This document shows positions 9,349 through 18,362 of a DNA stretch of 64,000 nt, piece after piece. Under the pieces are notes generated by a model. It was not told the origin of the DNA. It did no database searches and was given only the letters and a program-made list of their open reading frames with translations. Source of the stretch: Pseudaquabacterium pictum (lineage in GTDB: Bacteria; Pseudomonadota; Gammaproteobacteria; Burkholderiales; Burkholderiaceae_C); NCBI RefSeq assembly GCF_005403045.1, contig NZ_BJCL01000001.1, forward strand, positions 434,001 through 498,000, in the 5' to 3' direction. The position numbers were made by a program, and so were the translations under genes. Position 1 is the first letter of the stretch; each line of letters begins with the position of its first letter.

Positions 9349-10416
9349 ATGGCCATCACCCACCCCAAGTACCGTGTCGCCGCCGTGCAGGCCGCGCCCG
9401 CCTTCCTCGACCTGGACGCCGGCATCGACAAGGCCATCGGCCTGATCCGCGAAGCCGCCGCCCAGGGCGCGCAGTTGATCGCCTTTCCCGAGACCTGGCT
9501 GCCGGGCTACCCGTGGTTCATCTGGCTGGATTCACCGGCCTGGGGCATGCAGTTCATCCAGCGCTACCACGACCATTCGCTGGTCTACGGCTCGCCGCAG
9601 GCCGATCGCCTGGCCCAGGCGGCCAAGGACAACGCCATCATGGTGGTGATGGGCCACAGCGAGAAGTCGGGCGGCAGCCTGTACATGGGCCAGTGGATCA
9701 TCGGCCCCGACGGCAACACCGTGGCCCAGCGCCGCAAGCTCAAGCCCACGCATGTGGAGCGCACCGTGTTTGGCGAGGGCGACGGCAGCGACCTCTCGGT
9801 CTACGACACGCCGCTGGGCCGGGTGGGTGCGCTGTGCTGCTGGGAGCACCTGCAGCCGCTGTCCAAGTACGCGATGTATGCGCAGAACGAGCAGGTGCAC
9901 ATCGCCGCCTGGCCCAGTTTCTCGCTGTACCGCGGCGGCGCCTATGCGCTGGGCGCCGAGGTCAACAATGCCGCCAGCCGCATCTACGCGGTTGAAGGCC
10001 AGTGCTTCGTGCTGGCGCCCTGTGCCACGGTGTCGGCCGAGATGATCCAACTGCTGTGCGGCGACGATCCGATGAAGCGCCAGCTGCTGCTGGAAGGCGG
10101 CGGCTTCACCGGCATCTACGCGCCCGACGGGCAGTTGATCAGCCAGCCCTTGCCCGAGGGCCAGGAAGGCCTGGTCTATGCCGACATCGACCTCGGCATG
10201 ATCTCGCTGGCCAAGGCGGCGGCCGATCCGGCAGGCCACTATTCGCGGCCTGACGTCACCCGCCTGCTGCTGGACAAGACCCCCGGTGACCGCCTGGTGC
10301 TGCGCCAGCGCGCAGCGGCCGATGCCGACGCCGGCGAACCCGATCCCGCGCTGCGCGATGCCAGCGTCGGTACCACCACCAGCGCCACCCGCCGCACCAC
10401 CGGAGCCCCGGGATGA
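9349..10416 (+). CDS. nitrilase (arylacetonitrilase-like)
   Basis: A 355-residue carbon-nitrogen hydrolase that converts a nitrile to the carboxylic acid and ammonia. The catalytic triad is readable: E48 in FPETWLPGYP, the lysine of RKLKPTHVER (K130/K132) and C164 in ALCCWEHLQP. Length and the CCWEH context match true nitrilases rather than amidases, and the whole resembles the arylacetonitrilases of pseudomonads; aromatic acetonitrile substrates are inference. The longest frame starts at 9202, but MAITHPKYRVAAVQAAPAF at 9349 is the family N-terminus. The last four bases (ATGA) overlap the next gene, so translation is probably coupled. Confidence 0.92.
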   Translation: MAITHPKYRVAAVQAAPAFLDLDAGIDKAIGLIREAAAQGAQLIAFPETWLPGYPWFIWLDSPAWGMQFIQRYHDHSLVYGSPQADRLAQAAKDNAIMVVMGHSEKSGGSLYMGQWIIGPDGNTVAQRRKLKPTHVERTVFGEGDGSDLSVYDTPLGRVGALCCWEHLQPLSKYAMYAQNEQVHIAAWPSFSLYRGGAYALGAEVNNAASRIYAVEGQCFVLAPCATVSAEMIQLLCGDDPMKRQLLLEGGGFTGIYAPDGQLISQPLPEGQEGLVYADIDLGMISLAKAAADPAGHYSRPDVTRLLLDKTPGDRLVLRQRAAADADAGEPDPALRDASVGTTTSATRRTTGAPG

Positions 10417-11081
10417 GCGGCTTTGCCTACACCGACGAGGCGCTGGCCCTGCAGCGCCGCTTCGACACAGAGGCCCTGGCCGCCGCCGAGCTGCAGGTGA
10501 TCGTGCACGACAGCCTGTCGCCGCAGGACCGCACCTTCATCGCCCAGGCGGAGATGTTCTGGCTGGCCAGCGTCGACCCACAGGGCTCGCCCACGGTCAG
10601 CTTCAAGGGCGGCGCGCCGGGCTTCGTCAGGATGCCCGATGACCAGACCCTGCTGTTCCCGTGCTTCGACGGCAACGGCATGTTCTTCTCGATGGGCAAC
10701 ATCGCGGCCACTTCGCATGTCGGCCTGCTGTTCATGGACTTCGTCACCCCCAGCCGTCTGCGGGTGCAGGGCGATGCGGTGCTGACCGACGACCCGGACA
10801 CCGTCGGCCTGTGGCCCGGTGCGCAGTTTGCCGTCCGGGTGGCGATCACCGCGCTGATCACCAACTGCCCGCGCTACATCCCCCGCATGCAGCGCGTGGC
10901 GCCGTCACGCTACGTGCCCCACCCGACCACCGGCCACCAGCCGATCCCGGGCTGGAAGCGGATCGACGCGATCCAGGGCGTGCTGCCACAGCGCGACCAG
11001 GGCAAGGCCGACCAGGCCGGCGGCCTGATCAGCATGGACCAATGGGGTGCGATGGTGGGCCAGGGCGACCCGCTGGCCTGA
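10413..11081 (+). CDS. pyridoxamine 5'-phosphate oxidase-family flavoprotein
   Basis: A 222-residue protein of the PNPOx-like split-barrel fold. LAAAELQVIVHDSLSPQDRTFI and MFWLASVDPQGSPTVSFKGG form the strand-turn region that binds FMN, and RLRVQGDA is a typical later strand. It is not PdxH itself, since the PdxH C-terminal dimer motif is absent. It begins inside the nitrilase stop codon, so it is almost certainly co-translated with it. A role in handling the product or in redox protection is possible but unproven. Confidence 0.8.
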   Translation: MSGFAYTDEALALQRRFDTEALAAAELQVIVHDSLSPQDRTFIAQAEMFWLASVDPQGSPTVSFKGGAPGFVRMPDDQTLLFPCFDGNGMFFSMGNIAATSHVGLLFMDFVTPSRLRVQGDAVLTDDPDTVGLWPGAQFAVRVAITALITNCPRYIPRMQRVAPSRYVPHPTTGHQPIPGWKRIDAIQGVLPQRDQGKADQAGGLISMDQWGAMVGQGDPLA

Positions 11082-11122
11082 GCCAGCGCGCTGCAGGACG
11101 CCGGTCGTCAGCGAAGTCGGGC

Positions 11123-11150
11123 TTCGATGTAATAATTCACTTACCTCGAA
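11123..11150. promoter_or_regulatory. palindromic operator and extended -10 before the RidA-amidase-TetR unit
   Basis: A 28-base dyad reads TTCGA-T-GTAA, eight bases, TTAC-C-TCGAA; only the single bases next to GTAA and TTAC fail to pair. It contains an extended -10 like element, TG at 11128-11129 followed by AATAAT at 11131-11136. The same GTAA-N8-TTAC core recurs at 13633-13648 before the TRAP genes. The obvious candidate ligand is the TetR-type protein encoded at 12899. Confidence 0.5.
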
Positions 11151-11244
11151 CGCGCACTGCGGACCACGGCTGCGTCGGGCAAGCCAGTGCGGAACAGCCG
11201 CGCGCCGGCTGATGCGGGCCGGCTGACCTGGACCAAGCGCTGAC

Positions 11245-11712
11245 ATGACGACGATTGAAGCCTCCCTTGCTGCGATGGGCCTGGAACTGCCCCCGCCTCC
11301 CCGACCGATCGCCGCCTTCGTCCCGTTCACCCGGGATGGCAACACGGTCTACCTCGCCGGACAGGTGAACGAACTCGGCGGGGTGCCGACACTGCGTGGC
11401 AAGGTGCCCCGCGACCATTCGATCGAGGCAGCGACCGAAGCCGCCCAAGTCTGCGCACTCAACCTGCTGGCCTGCCTGAAGCTGGCCTGCGGCGGAGATC
11501 TGGACAAGGTGGAGCGTTGCCTGTCGGTGCGTGGCTTCGTGAATGCCTCGGACGGTTTCGCGCAGGTGCCGATGGTGATCAACGGTGCCTCGAACCTGTT
11601 CCTGGCGCTCTGGGGCGAACAGGGACGCCACGCACGCACGGCGGTGGGCGTCGCCGCGCTGCCGCAGGATGCCGTGGTCGAAGTGGACGCCATCTTCCGG
11701 GTGCGGGCATGA
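11245..11712 (+). CDS. RidA/YjgF-family protein
   Basis: The 155-residue protein is of the longer RidA branch (YjgF/YER057c/UK114). Family elements are NTVYLAGQVNELGG, a central AAQVCALNLLACLKLACGGDLDKVERC helix and the C-terminal AVGVAALPQDAVVEVDAIF. RidA proteins hydrolyse reactive enamine/imine intermediates or act as 2-aminomuconate-type deaminases. The arginine that marks true imine deaminases corresponds to RTAVGV here. It is translationally coupled (ATGA) to an amidase and sits in a unit with its own TetR regulator, so it probably acts in one catabolic pathway rather than in general housekeeping. Confidence 0.87.
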   Translation: MTTIEASLAAMGLELPPPPRPIAAFVPFTRDGNTVYLAGQVNELGGVPTLRGKVPRDHSIEAATEAAQVCALNLLACLKLACGGDLDKVERCLSVRGFVNASDGFAQVPMVINGASNLFLALWGEQGRHARTAVGVAALPQDAVVEVDAIFRVRA

Positions 11713-12902
11713 CGGTGTTGCGACCGGTCGGGCCGGCACTCGCGGCCATCGACGCGCAGGACGCGGAGGTCCGGGCGTGGGCCGTGGTGGACCGGGTCGG
11801 CGCGCGGATTCCACCAGCGCCCGGGCCCATCAGCGGCTGGACGCTCGGCGTCAAGGACGTGCTGGACGTTGCCGGGCTGCCCACCCGAGCCGGCAGCCCG
11901 ACACGTGCCGAGGTGGCGCCGGCCACCGCCGACGCACCGGCCGTGGCCCTGCTGCGGGCAGCAGGCGCGGTGGTGCTGGGCAAGACCGTGACGACCGAGT
12001 TCGCGACGATGGACCCCGCAGCCACGGCCAATCCTGCAGCCCCCGGGCACACGCCCGGCGGATCCTCCAGCGGCTCGGCCGCGGCTGTCGCGGCAGGCAT
12101 GGCCGACCTGGCCATCGGGACACAGACCGCCGGCTCCCTGTGCCGCCCGGCGGCCTACTGTGGTGTGGCCGCCTTCAAGCCCACACGCGGCCGCGTGCCC
12201 ACCACCGGCATGGTGCCGCTGGCGCCGAGCTTCGACACCATCGGGCTGATGGCCGGCGACGTGGCCCGCCTGGCCGTCGCACTGCGGTGCTGGGGCATCC
12301 CGGATGCAGCCGCACCGACCGCGCCAGTCATCGGGGTACCGATGCCCGACTGTCATCCCGACCTCGATGCCGCCGGCGCCTGGGCGATCGCACAGGTGTC
12401 GGCGCGGTTGCGAACCATGGGCGCCCGGATCGTGCCGGTCCGGCTGCCCTTCGAGACGCCCCATGTCGTGGCGCTGCACCGCCGCGTGATGGCCGCAGAG
12501 GCCTTCGCAGCGCATGGCCGCTTGGAGGCTGACGGCCGGGTCGGTCCCCGCTTCCGGGAACTGCTTGGCGAGGGTGCGGTCCTGGGCGCGGCCGAGGTCA
12601 CGGATGCGCGCAGCCTGCTGCAGGAACTGGGACACAGCTGCTGGGCAGGTTTCGCCGATCTGCACGGCCTGTTGTTGCCGCCCGCGCCGGGGCCCGCGCC
12701 CGCCGGCTTGGGAGCAACGGGACCCGCCCATTACCAGATCCCCTGGACGGCGTTCGGCGGCCCGCTCGCGGCGCTGCCCTGCGGCCAGACCCGGGACCGT
12801 TTGCCGCTGGGCACCATGCTGGCGGCGCGGCCCGGCGACGACGCCAGCCTGGTCAGCCTCGCGCTCGCGCTCGAGCGCGCCCTGGGGGTGGGCGACGCGT
12901 GA
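11709..12902 (+). CDS. amidase-signature hydrolase
   Basis: A 397-residue amidase-signature enzyme. The Ser-cisSer-Lys triad is present: K49 in LGVKDVLDV, the cis-serine at 119/120 in TPGGSSSGSAAAVAAG and nucleophile S143 in TQTAGSLCRPAAY. It is at the short end for the family and related in style to allophanate-hydrolase/GatA-like amidases. The frame is open further upstream, but ATG 11709 overlaps the RidA stop and gives a normal N-terminus. It ends in GTGA shared with the TetR gene. Likely function: release of ammonia or an amine from a small amide generated in the same pathway (inference). Confidence 0.87.
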   Translation: MTVLRPVGPALAAIDAQDAEVRAWAVVDRVGARIPPAPGPISGWTLGVKDVLDVAGLPTRAGSPTRAEVAPATADAPAVALLRAAGAVVLGKTVTTEFATMDPAATANPAAPGHTPGGSSSGSAAAVAAGMADLAIGTQTAGSLCRPAAYCGVAAFKPTRGRVPTTGMVPLAPSFDTIGLMAGDVARLAVALRCWGIPDAAAPTAPVIGVPMPDCHPDLDAAGAWAIAQVSARLRTMGARIVPVRLPFETPHVVALHRRVMAAEAFAAHGRLEADGRVGPRFRELLGEGAVLGAAEVTDARSLLQELGHSCWAGFADLHGLLLPPAPGPAPAGLGATGPAHYQIPWTAFGGPLAALPCGQTRDRLPLGTMLAARPGDDASLVSLALALERALGVGDA

Positions 12903-13564
12903 GCGCGACACCCCGCCAACGCGCCGCGCAGCCGCCGCGGGATGGCCAGGCGACACGGGCGCGCATCCTCGAGGCCGCGACACAGGAGTTCGCTGCGCAC
13001 GGATTCTCCGGCGCACGCGTGGAACGCATCGTCGAGGAAGCGCGCTGCAACATGCGCATGATCTACCACCACTTCGGCAGCAAGGAGGCGCTCTACATCG
13101 CCGTGCTGGAGGCGGTCTACGAGGATCTGCGGAGCCAGGAGCGCGACCTGGACCTCGATGCGCTGGACCCGAAGGCGGCGATGGAACGGCTGATCCTGTT
13201 CACCTTCGACCACTTCCGGACCCATCCGACCTTCGTCCGCCTGACCAGCCTGGAGAACACCAACCATGGGCTCTTCATCCGGAAGTCGTCGATCATCCAG
13301 CGCACCGCCTCGCCGCTGATCAACGCGATCAAGGTGGCCCTCACGCGCGGTGCGGCCACAGGCGTGTTCCGCACGGGCATCGACCCGCTGCAGTTCTATG
13401 TGTCCATCGCCGCGTTGGCCTGTCACCACATCAACAACGCGCACACGCTGTCCTTCGCCTTCGGCACCGACCTCGCGCAGCCCGACTGGATCGAGGCGCG
13501 GCGTGCGCATGTCCTGCAGATCCTCCTGGGCGGTTTGCTGACGCCCCGCGGTTCGACGACCTGA
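12899..13564 (+). CDS. TetR/AcrR-family regulator
   Basis: A 221-residue regulator with a basic, disordered first 18 residues. The N-terminal helix-turn-helix includes ARILEAATQEFAAHGFSGARVERIVEEARCNMRMIYHHFGSKEALY, split over residues about 21-66, with the usual YHHFGSKEALY end. The rest is the helical ligand-binding domain. It starts at a GTG sharing bases with the amidase stop. Its position between the RidA-amidase genes and the TRAP genes, with a shared dyad before each, makes it the likely local regulator of both units. Confidence 0.87.
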   Translation: MSATPRQRAAQPPRDGQATRARILEAATQEFAAHGFSGARVERIVEEARCNMRMIYHHFGSKEALYIAVLEAVYEDLRSQERDLDLDALDPKAAMERLILFTFDHFRTHPTFVRLTSLENTNHGLFIRKSSIIQRTASPLINAIKVALTRGAATGVFRTGIDPLQFYVSIAALACHHINNAHTLSFAFGTDLAQPDWIEARRAHVLQILLGGLLTPRGSTT

Positions 13565-13626
13565 GCGGCGGTCGGGCTTCGGGCGGGTGACGCGCCAAGG
13601 GAGCCTCAGCTGGCATGGGACATGCA

Positions 13627-13650
13627 TGGTAAGTAAGAAGATGCTTACCA
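13627..13650. promoter_or_regulatory. inverted-repeat operator before the TRAP transporter genes
   Basis: TGGTAAG (13627-13633) is repeated in inverse as CTTACCA (13644-13650), a perfect 7-base dyad with a 10-base centre. The inner register GTAA-N8-TTAC (13633-13648) is identical in spacing to the one at 11129-11144. It is about 175 bases before the dctP start, in the only sizeable intergenic stretch (13565-13824), which otherwise shows no gene. Confidence 0.45.
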
Positions 13651-13824
13651 ATGCTGTACTTGCCATGAATCCGTCCTGCATCCCTGCCCCAGACGCTGCA
13701 CCGTGGTGCGCCAGATCGCATCCCGGAGCGCCGATGCACCACTGCCGTGCCCCGCTGCCCAGGCGGTGCGCCTGAACAGGGCTGCGCGCCCGATCCGCTT
13801 CGTCAACCTCGCCAAAGGACTCCG

Positions 13825-14838
13825 ATGACTGCCCTCCGCATGCCCACATCCCGTCTTGCCTGTCTGGCCCGCCAGCTGGTTGCCGCCGCGGTGGTGGCGG
13901 GTGCCAGCGTGGCCGCCCACGCGGCCGACCTGCGCCTGCTCTCCAGCTTCAACAGCACGCAGAAGCCCACCTATGCGGTGCTCGAGCGTTATCTGGCCAA
14001 CGTCAAGGCACTCAGCAATGGCGGCATCCGCATCAGCGTTGCCGGTCCCGAGGTGGTGCCCATCTTCGAGCAGCTGCAGCCGGTGACCAGCGGCACCTTC
14101 GACATGCTCTACACCCACCCGGTGTTCCATGCCGGCAATGGCTCGCTGGCACTCACCGTCGATGCCATGGCGGTGGACCCGGCATTGCGGCGCAGCAGCG
14201 GCGTGTGGGACGCCATCGATGCCTTCTACCAGAGGAAGCACAAGCTCAAGCTGGTGGCGATGATGTCGGTGAGCAACGAGGGCTACCACCTCTTCACCAA
14301 GCAGCCGCTCAGCCCGGCCGGCGACCTGGCCGGCCGCAAGATCCGCGGCACGCCCACCTACTTTGGCGTGATCGAGGCCCTGGGCGCGCAGCCGGTGGTG
14401 CTGCCCGGGTCCGAGATCTATTCAGCCCTGCAGACGGGCGTGATCGACGGTGCCGGCTGGCCGGCCGCAGGCATGGTCAGCATGCGCCACTACGAGGTGG
14501 CCAAGTACCGCCTGCGCCCAACCTTCGGCGCCGCCACCCAGCCCGTGTTCGTGAATCTGGACCGCTGGAACAAGCTGGATGCCAAGACCCAGCAAGTGCT
14601 GCTGGAGGCCGGCAAGAAGACCGAGCTGGAGATGCCCGCACTGGGCGACGCCATCCAGGACGAGGAAGATGCGGAGCTGAACAAGCGGGGCGTCCAGGTC
14701 ATCCAGATGAGCCCGGCCACCGCTGCCAAGGTGCGCAAGGCCTTCGTCGACAGCATCTGGAAGCTGGGCGCCGACTGCTGCCGCGATGAGGCCGCCGCCC
14801 TGCGTGCGATGGCGATCAAGGCCGGGCTGACGCAGTGA
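13825..14838 (+). CDS. TRAP transporter solute-binding protein, DctP family
   Basis: A 337-residue periplasmic binding protein. A Sec signal peptide ends near AAHAADLRLLSS. The body shows DctP-family features: a long helix with PTYAVLERYLANVKALSNGG, the ligand-arginine region around GRKIRGTPTYFGVIEALGAQPV and the YSALQTGVIDGAGWP strand that is nearly diagnostic. It delivers a carboxylate to the membrane subunits encoded immediately downstream. ATG 13825 is preceded by AAAGGA-type bases. The GTG of the small permease gene overlaps its stop. Confidence 0.9.
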   Translation: MTALRMPTSRLACLARQLVAAAVVAGASVAAHAADLRLLSSFNSTQKPTYAVLERYLANVKALSNGGIRISVAGPEVVPIFEQLQPVTSGTFDMLYTHPVFHAGNGSLALTVDAMAVDPALRRSSGVWDAIDAFYQRKHKLKLVAMMSVSNEGYHLFTKQPLSPAGDLAGRKIRGTPTYFGVIEALGAQPVVLPGSEIYSALQTGVIDGAGWPAAGMVSMRHYEVAKYRLRPTFGAATQPVFVNLDRWNKLDAKTQQVLLEAGKKTELEMPALGDAIQDEEDAELNKRGVQVIQMSPATAAKVRKAFVDSIWKLGADCCRDEAAALRAMAIKAGLTQ

Positions 14839-15362
14839 GCGGCACCGCGGCGGCTGGCATGCCCGCATCCCGGAACCTGGCTGCCCTGCTCCGGTTGCAC
14901 GACCGCCTGACCGAGTGGGGCGTGCTGGCCGCCATGGCGGCCTTGGCGTTGATCGTGGCTGCATTCACCCTGGAGGTGGTGGCGCGCTATGGTTTCAACA
15001 CGCCCACACGCTGGACGGCCGACCTGGTGTCGTACCTGTTGCTGTTCGTGACGTTCATGGCCATGCCACATGTCACCGCCACGGGCGGGCACGTGGCCGT
15101 CACGGCCCTGCTCGAAACCTTGCCGGCTGCAGACCAGCGCCGTGCCGGTCAGGTGATCGCGCTCGTCGGCGCTGCCGTGTGCGCGCTGCTGACCTGGATC
15201 ACCTTCGGTGAGACCCTGCGGCAGGCCACCAGTGGCGTGCGCATGATGGCGGCCTACCCGGTGCCCAAGGCCTGGATCTCGCTGTGGATCGTCTACGGCT
15301 TGGCGAGCTCGGCACTGTACTTCCTGCGGCTGGCCCTGTGGCCGCCCGCGCAGGCGGATTGA
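14835..15362 (+). CDS. TRAP transporter small permease, DctQ family
   Basis: A 175-residue protein with four hydrophobic segments and the DctQ signature region EVVARYGFNTPTRWTADLVSYLLLFVTFMA. It forms the small membrane subunit of the TRAP complex in the cytoplasmic membrane. GTG 14835 overlaps the dctP stop, and its own stop is two bases before the large permease start, so the three genes are one unit. Confidence 0.9.
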   Translation: MSGTAAAGMPASRNLAALLRLHDRLTEWGVLAAMAALALIVAAFTLEVVARYGFNTPTRWTADLVSYLLLFVTFMAMPHVTATGGHVAVTALLETLPAADQRRAGQVIALVGAAVCALLTWITFGETLRQATSGVRMMAAYPVPKAWISLWIVYGLASSALYFLRLALWPPAQAD

Positions 15363-15363
15363 G

Positions 15364-16677
15364 ATGGACGGCATCCTGATGATGGGTGGGGCCATGGCCC
15401 TGCTGTTGCTGCTGTTCGCCCTGGGCGTGCCCGTCTTCCTGGCGTTCCTGGCCATCAACACCGCGGGTGTCGCGCTGTTCCTCGGCCCACAGGCGTTCGG
15501 GCTGGTGGCCAACTCCTTGTTCACCACCGCCAGCACCAGCAGCCTGACGGCGATCGGCCTGTTCGTGCTGATGGGCGAGATCCTGTTCCGATCCGGCACC
15601 AGCGAGGTGCTGTTCGAGGCGGTCGACCGCTTCGTCGGCAGGCTGCTCGGGCGGCAGTTCGTGCTGGCGGGCCTGCTGGCAACGGTGTTCGGCGCGCTGT
15701 CGGGCTCCAACATGGCGGTCTCGGCCATGATGGCCAAGAGCGTGTTCCCCGGCATGGCAGCGCGCGGCTATGACCGCAAGCTGTCGATCGGCATGATCCT
15801 GGGCGGCGCGAGCCTGGCGCCGGTCATCCCCCCGAGCGTGCTCACCATCATCATCGCCACGCTGGCCAATGTGTCGGTCGCCGGCTTGCTGCTGGCCGGC
15901 GTCGTGCCGGGTTTGCTGCTTGGTGGCGTGTTCATCGCCTACGCACTCATCCGGGTTCGATGGAATCCCAGGCTCGCGCCGGGGCGTGCCGAAGAGGGCG
16001 ACACCGCGGCGGCGGATCGCCCCGGTCTGGCCCTGGCGGCGCTGCGTTGTCTACCCTTCACGTTGATCATCGCGGCGGTCATGGGCCTGATCCTGGCGGG
16101 CATTGCCACGCCCTCGGAAAGTGCCGCCACCGGCGTGCTGGGCGCCATGGCCACGGCGGCGGTCTTCGGCAACCTGCGCCTGGGCATGCTGAAGGATGCG
16201 CTGCGCGGCAGCGTGCTGATCACCGCGATGATCCTGGTCATCATGGCCTCGTCCACGCTGTTCAGCCAGTTGCTGGCGCTCAGCGGCGCCACGGGGCAAC
16301 TCACCGAGTGGGTGACCCACCTGGATTGGGACCCGGTGTGGATGCTGCTGGCGATGATGGCCCTGGTGTTCGTCTTCTGCATGTTCATCGACCAGGTGGC
16401 GGTGATGCTGGTGATCATTCCGATCTACCTGCCACTGGTCGGCGTGCTGGGCTTCGATCCGCTGTGGTTCTGGCTGCTGATGCTGCTGAACGTGACGGTG
16501 GGCGGCATCACGCCGCCCTTCGGCTACGCCATGTTCGCCTTCAAGGGCGCCCGCAACGACGTGTCGATGACGGAACTCTTCGCAGCCGCCTGGCCCTTCG
16601 TCGGGCTGTTCCTCCTGGGCATGCTTGTCGTCGGCATCTTCCCGTCGCTGGCGACCTGGCTGCCAGGCTTGCTCTGA
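15364..16677 (+). CDS. TRAP transporter large permease, DctM family
   Basis: The 437-residue protein matches DctM in length and carries its marks: FGALSGSNMAVSAMMAKSVFPGM, the conserved GGASLAPVIPPSVLTIIIATLANVSVAGLLLAG region (split here for length), and GGITPPFGYAMFAFKG near the end. It has about twelve membrane segments and exchanges sodium for substrate. With the binding protein and small permease it makes a complete importer. It is convergent with the aryl-CoA ligase gene; the 37 bases between them contain only a weak GGCGGG/CCCGCC repeat. Confidence 0.92.
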   Translation: MDGILMMGGAMALLLLLFALGVPVFLAFLAINTAGVALFLGPQAFGLVANSLFTTASTSSLTAIGLFVLMGEILFRSGTSEVLFEAVDRFVGRLLGRQFVLAGLLATVFGALSGSNMAVSAMMAKSVFPGMAARGYDRKLSIGMILGGASLAPVIPPSVLTIIIATLANVSVAGLLLAGVVPGLLLGGVFIAYALIRVRWNPRLAPGRAEEGDTAAADRPGLALAALRCLPFTLIIAAVMGLILAGIATPSESAATGVLGAMATAAVFGNLRLGMLKDALRGSVLITAMILVIMASSTLFSQLLALSGATGQLTEWVTHLDWDPVWMLLAMMALVFVFCMFIDQVAVMLVIIPIYLPLVGVLGFDPLWFWLLMLLNVTVGGITPPFGYAMFAFKGARNDVSMTELFAAAWPFVGLFLLGMLVVGIFPSLATWLPGLL

Positions 16678-16714
16678 GGTCCGGCGGGCAACCGCTGCGC
16701 GCGAAAGATCCAGG

Positions 16715-18343
16715 CTAACCCGCCCGCAACCGGAACCGCTGCAGCTTGCCGGTCTCGGTGCGCGGCAGGCTGTCGACGAAGTCCACTGCGCGCGGGTACT
16801 TGTAGGGCGCGATGTTGGCCTTCACGAAGTCCTGCAGCGCCTGCACGCAGGCCGCGTCGCCCGCCATGCCGGGCTTCAGCACCACCCAGGCCTTGACGAT
16901 CTGGCCGCGTTCATCATCGGGCACGCCGGCCACGCCGCATTCGGCCACCGCGGGGTGGCGCAGCAGGCAATCCTCCACCTCGGGGCCGGCGATGTTGTAG
17001 CCGGCGCTGATGATCATGTCGTCGGTGCGGCTCTGGTAGTGGAAGTAGCCGTCGGCGTCCTGCACATAGGCGTCGCCGGTCAGGTTCCAGCCGCCCTGCA
17101 CATAGCTGGCCTGGCGGGCATCGTCCAGGTAGCGGCAGCCGGTGGGGCCTTGCACCGCCAAGCGGCCCACGGTGCCCGGCGGCACCGGCTGCAGGTTGGC
17201 ATCGACCACGCAGGCCCGGTAGCCGGGGATGGCCTTGCCGGTGGCGCCGGGCCGGGCCTGCGTCTCGTCGGCCGAGATGAAGATGTGCAGCAGTTCGGTG
17301 GCGCCGATGCCGTCGATCAGCGTGATGCCCGTGGCCTGCTGCCACAGCGCCCGCGTGGCCGCAGGCAGGGCCTCGCCGGCCGAGACGCACTTGCGCAGCG
17401 TGCCGCCCTGCCCCACCGCCAGCCGGCGCTGGCCGGCGGCCTCGGCCATCGCCCGGTACGATGTGGGCGCGGTGAACAGCACCGTGGCGCCGTGGCGCGG
17501 AACCGCCTCCAGCAGCTCGTTCGGCCCGGCCTTGGGCAGCAGCACCGTGGCGGCGCCCACGCTCAGCGGAAACAGCAGCAGACCACCCAGGCCGAAGGTG
17601 AAGGCGAGCGGCGGGCTGCCGATGAACACATCGTCGGCCACCGGCCGCAGCACATGCGGCGGAAAGCAGGCGCAGGCGGCCATCACGTCGCGGTGGACAT
17701 GCATCGTGGCCTTGGGCAGGCCGGTGGTGCCACTGGTGAAGGCCAGCAGGCAGACATCGTCGGCGGCGGTGTCGACGGTGGCGAAGGCATCACTTTGGCG
17801 GGCGGCGCGGGCTTCCAGACCGCATTCGGCGGCCACACCGAAGTGCAGCACCTCGCGCAGCACCGGATGGGCGGCGGCGGCCAGGGCCAGTTCGTCGGCC
17901 AGCGCCGCGTCGCACAGTGCGTGGCTGACCTGGGCCTTGGCAAGGATCTGGCCCAGCTCCTTGGCGCGCAGCATCGGCATGGTGCCCACCGCAATGCCGC
18001 CCGCCTTCATCACCGCACACCAGCAAGCAGCCAGCATGGGGCTGTTGGGCGCCCGCAGCAGCACCCGGTTGCCAGGCACCAGGCCCATGTCCTGCACCAG
18101 CACATGGGCGATGCGGTTGGCCTGGGCCTGCAGCTCGGCATAGGTCCACACCGTGCCGTCGGCCCCGATCACGCAGCGCCGCCCGCCCCAGCCCCTGGCC
18201 ACCGCATCGTCCAGCAGCATCGCGGCGCAGTTCAGCCGCGGCGGAAACTGCAGTGCGGGCAACTCGAACAGGAACGCCGGCTGGTCAGCCGGTGCCGGCA
18301 GCCGGTCCCGGGCGAAAGTGTCGACGTGGGCACTGGGCTGCAT
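16715..18343 (-). CDS. aryl-CoA ligase (2-aminobenzoate/benzoate-CoA ligase-like)
   Basis: The 542-residue ANL-superfamily enzyme activates a carboxylate with ATP and CoA. The P-loop-like motif is [21 protein letters not shown], the adenylate motif is [13 protein letters not shown], the hinge region is [14 protein letters not shown], and the catalytic lysine lies in [11 protein letters not shown]. The motif [10 protein letters not shown], with Leu-His-Ile after ATE, is typical of benzoate- and 2-aminobenzoate-CoA ligases. It is the last gene of the five-gene minus-strand operon starting at 22520. The neighbouring two-domain oxygenase supports anthranilate, salicylate or another benzoate as substrate. 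Confidence 0.85.
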   Translation of the reverse strand: MQPSAHVDTFARDRLPAPADQPAFLFELPALQFPPRLNCAAMLLDDAVARGWGGRRCVIGADGTVWTYAELQAQANRIAHVLVQDMGLVPGNRVLLRAPNSPMLAACWCAVMKAGGIAVGTMPMLRAKELGQILAKAQVSHALCDAALADELALAAAAHPVLREVLHFGVAAECGLEARAARQSDAFATVDTAADDVCLLAFTSGTTGLPKATMHVHRDVMAACACFPPHVLRPVADDVFIGSPPLAFTFGLGGLLLFPLSVGAATVLLPKAGPNELLEAVPRHGATVLFTAPTSYRAMAEAAGQRRLAVGQGGTLRKCVSAGEALPAATRALWQQATGITLIDGIGATELLHIFISADETQARPGATGKAIPGYRACVVDANLQPVPPGTVGRLAVQGPTGCRYLDDARQASYVQGGWNLTGDAYVQDADGYFHYQSRTDDMIISAGYNIAGPEVEDCLLRHPAVAECGVAGVPDDERGQIVKAWVVLKPGMAGDAACVQALQDFVKANIAPYKYPRAVDFVDSLPRTETGKLQRFRLRAG

Positions 18344-18362
18344 GGCGGGGGCTCCTGGCTTG

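Noticed and set aside
13621-13655. An attachment site or insertion-element end at the GGTAAG repeat
   Set aside because: No integrase, transposase or target duplication is nearby; the spacing and promoter position fit an operator better.
16678-16714. A rho-independent terminator between the TRAP and aryl-CoA ligase genes
   Set aside because: Only a 6-base GGCGGG/CCCGCC match with a loop of about 30 bases and no T-run on either strand.
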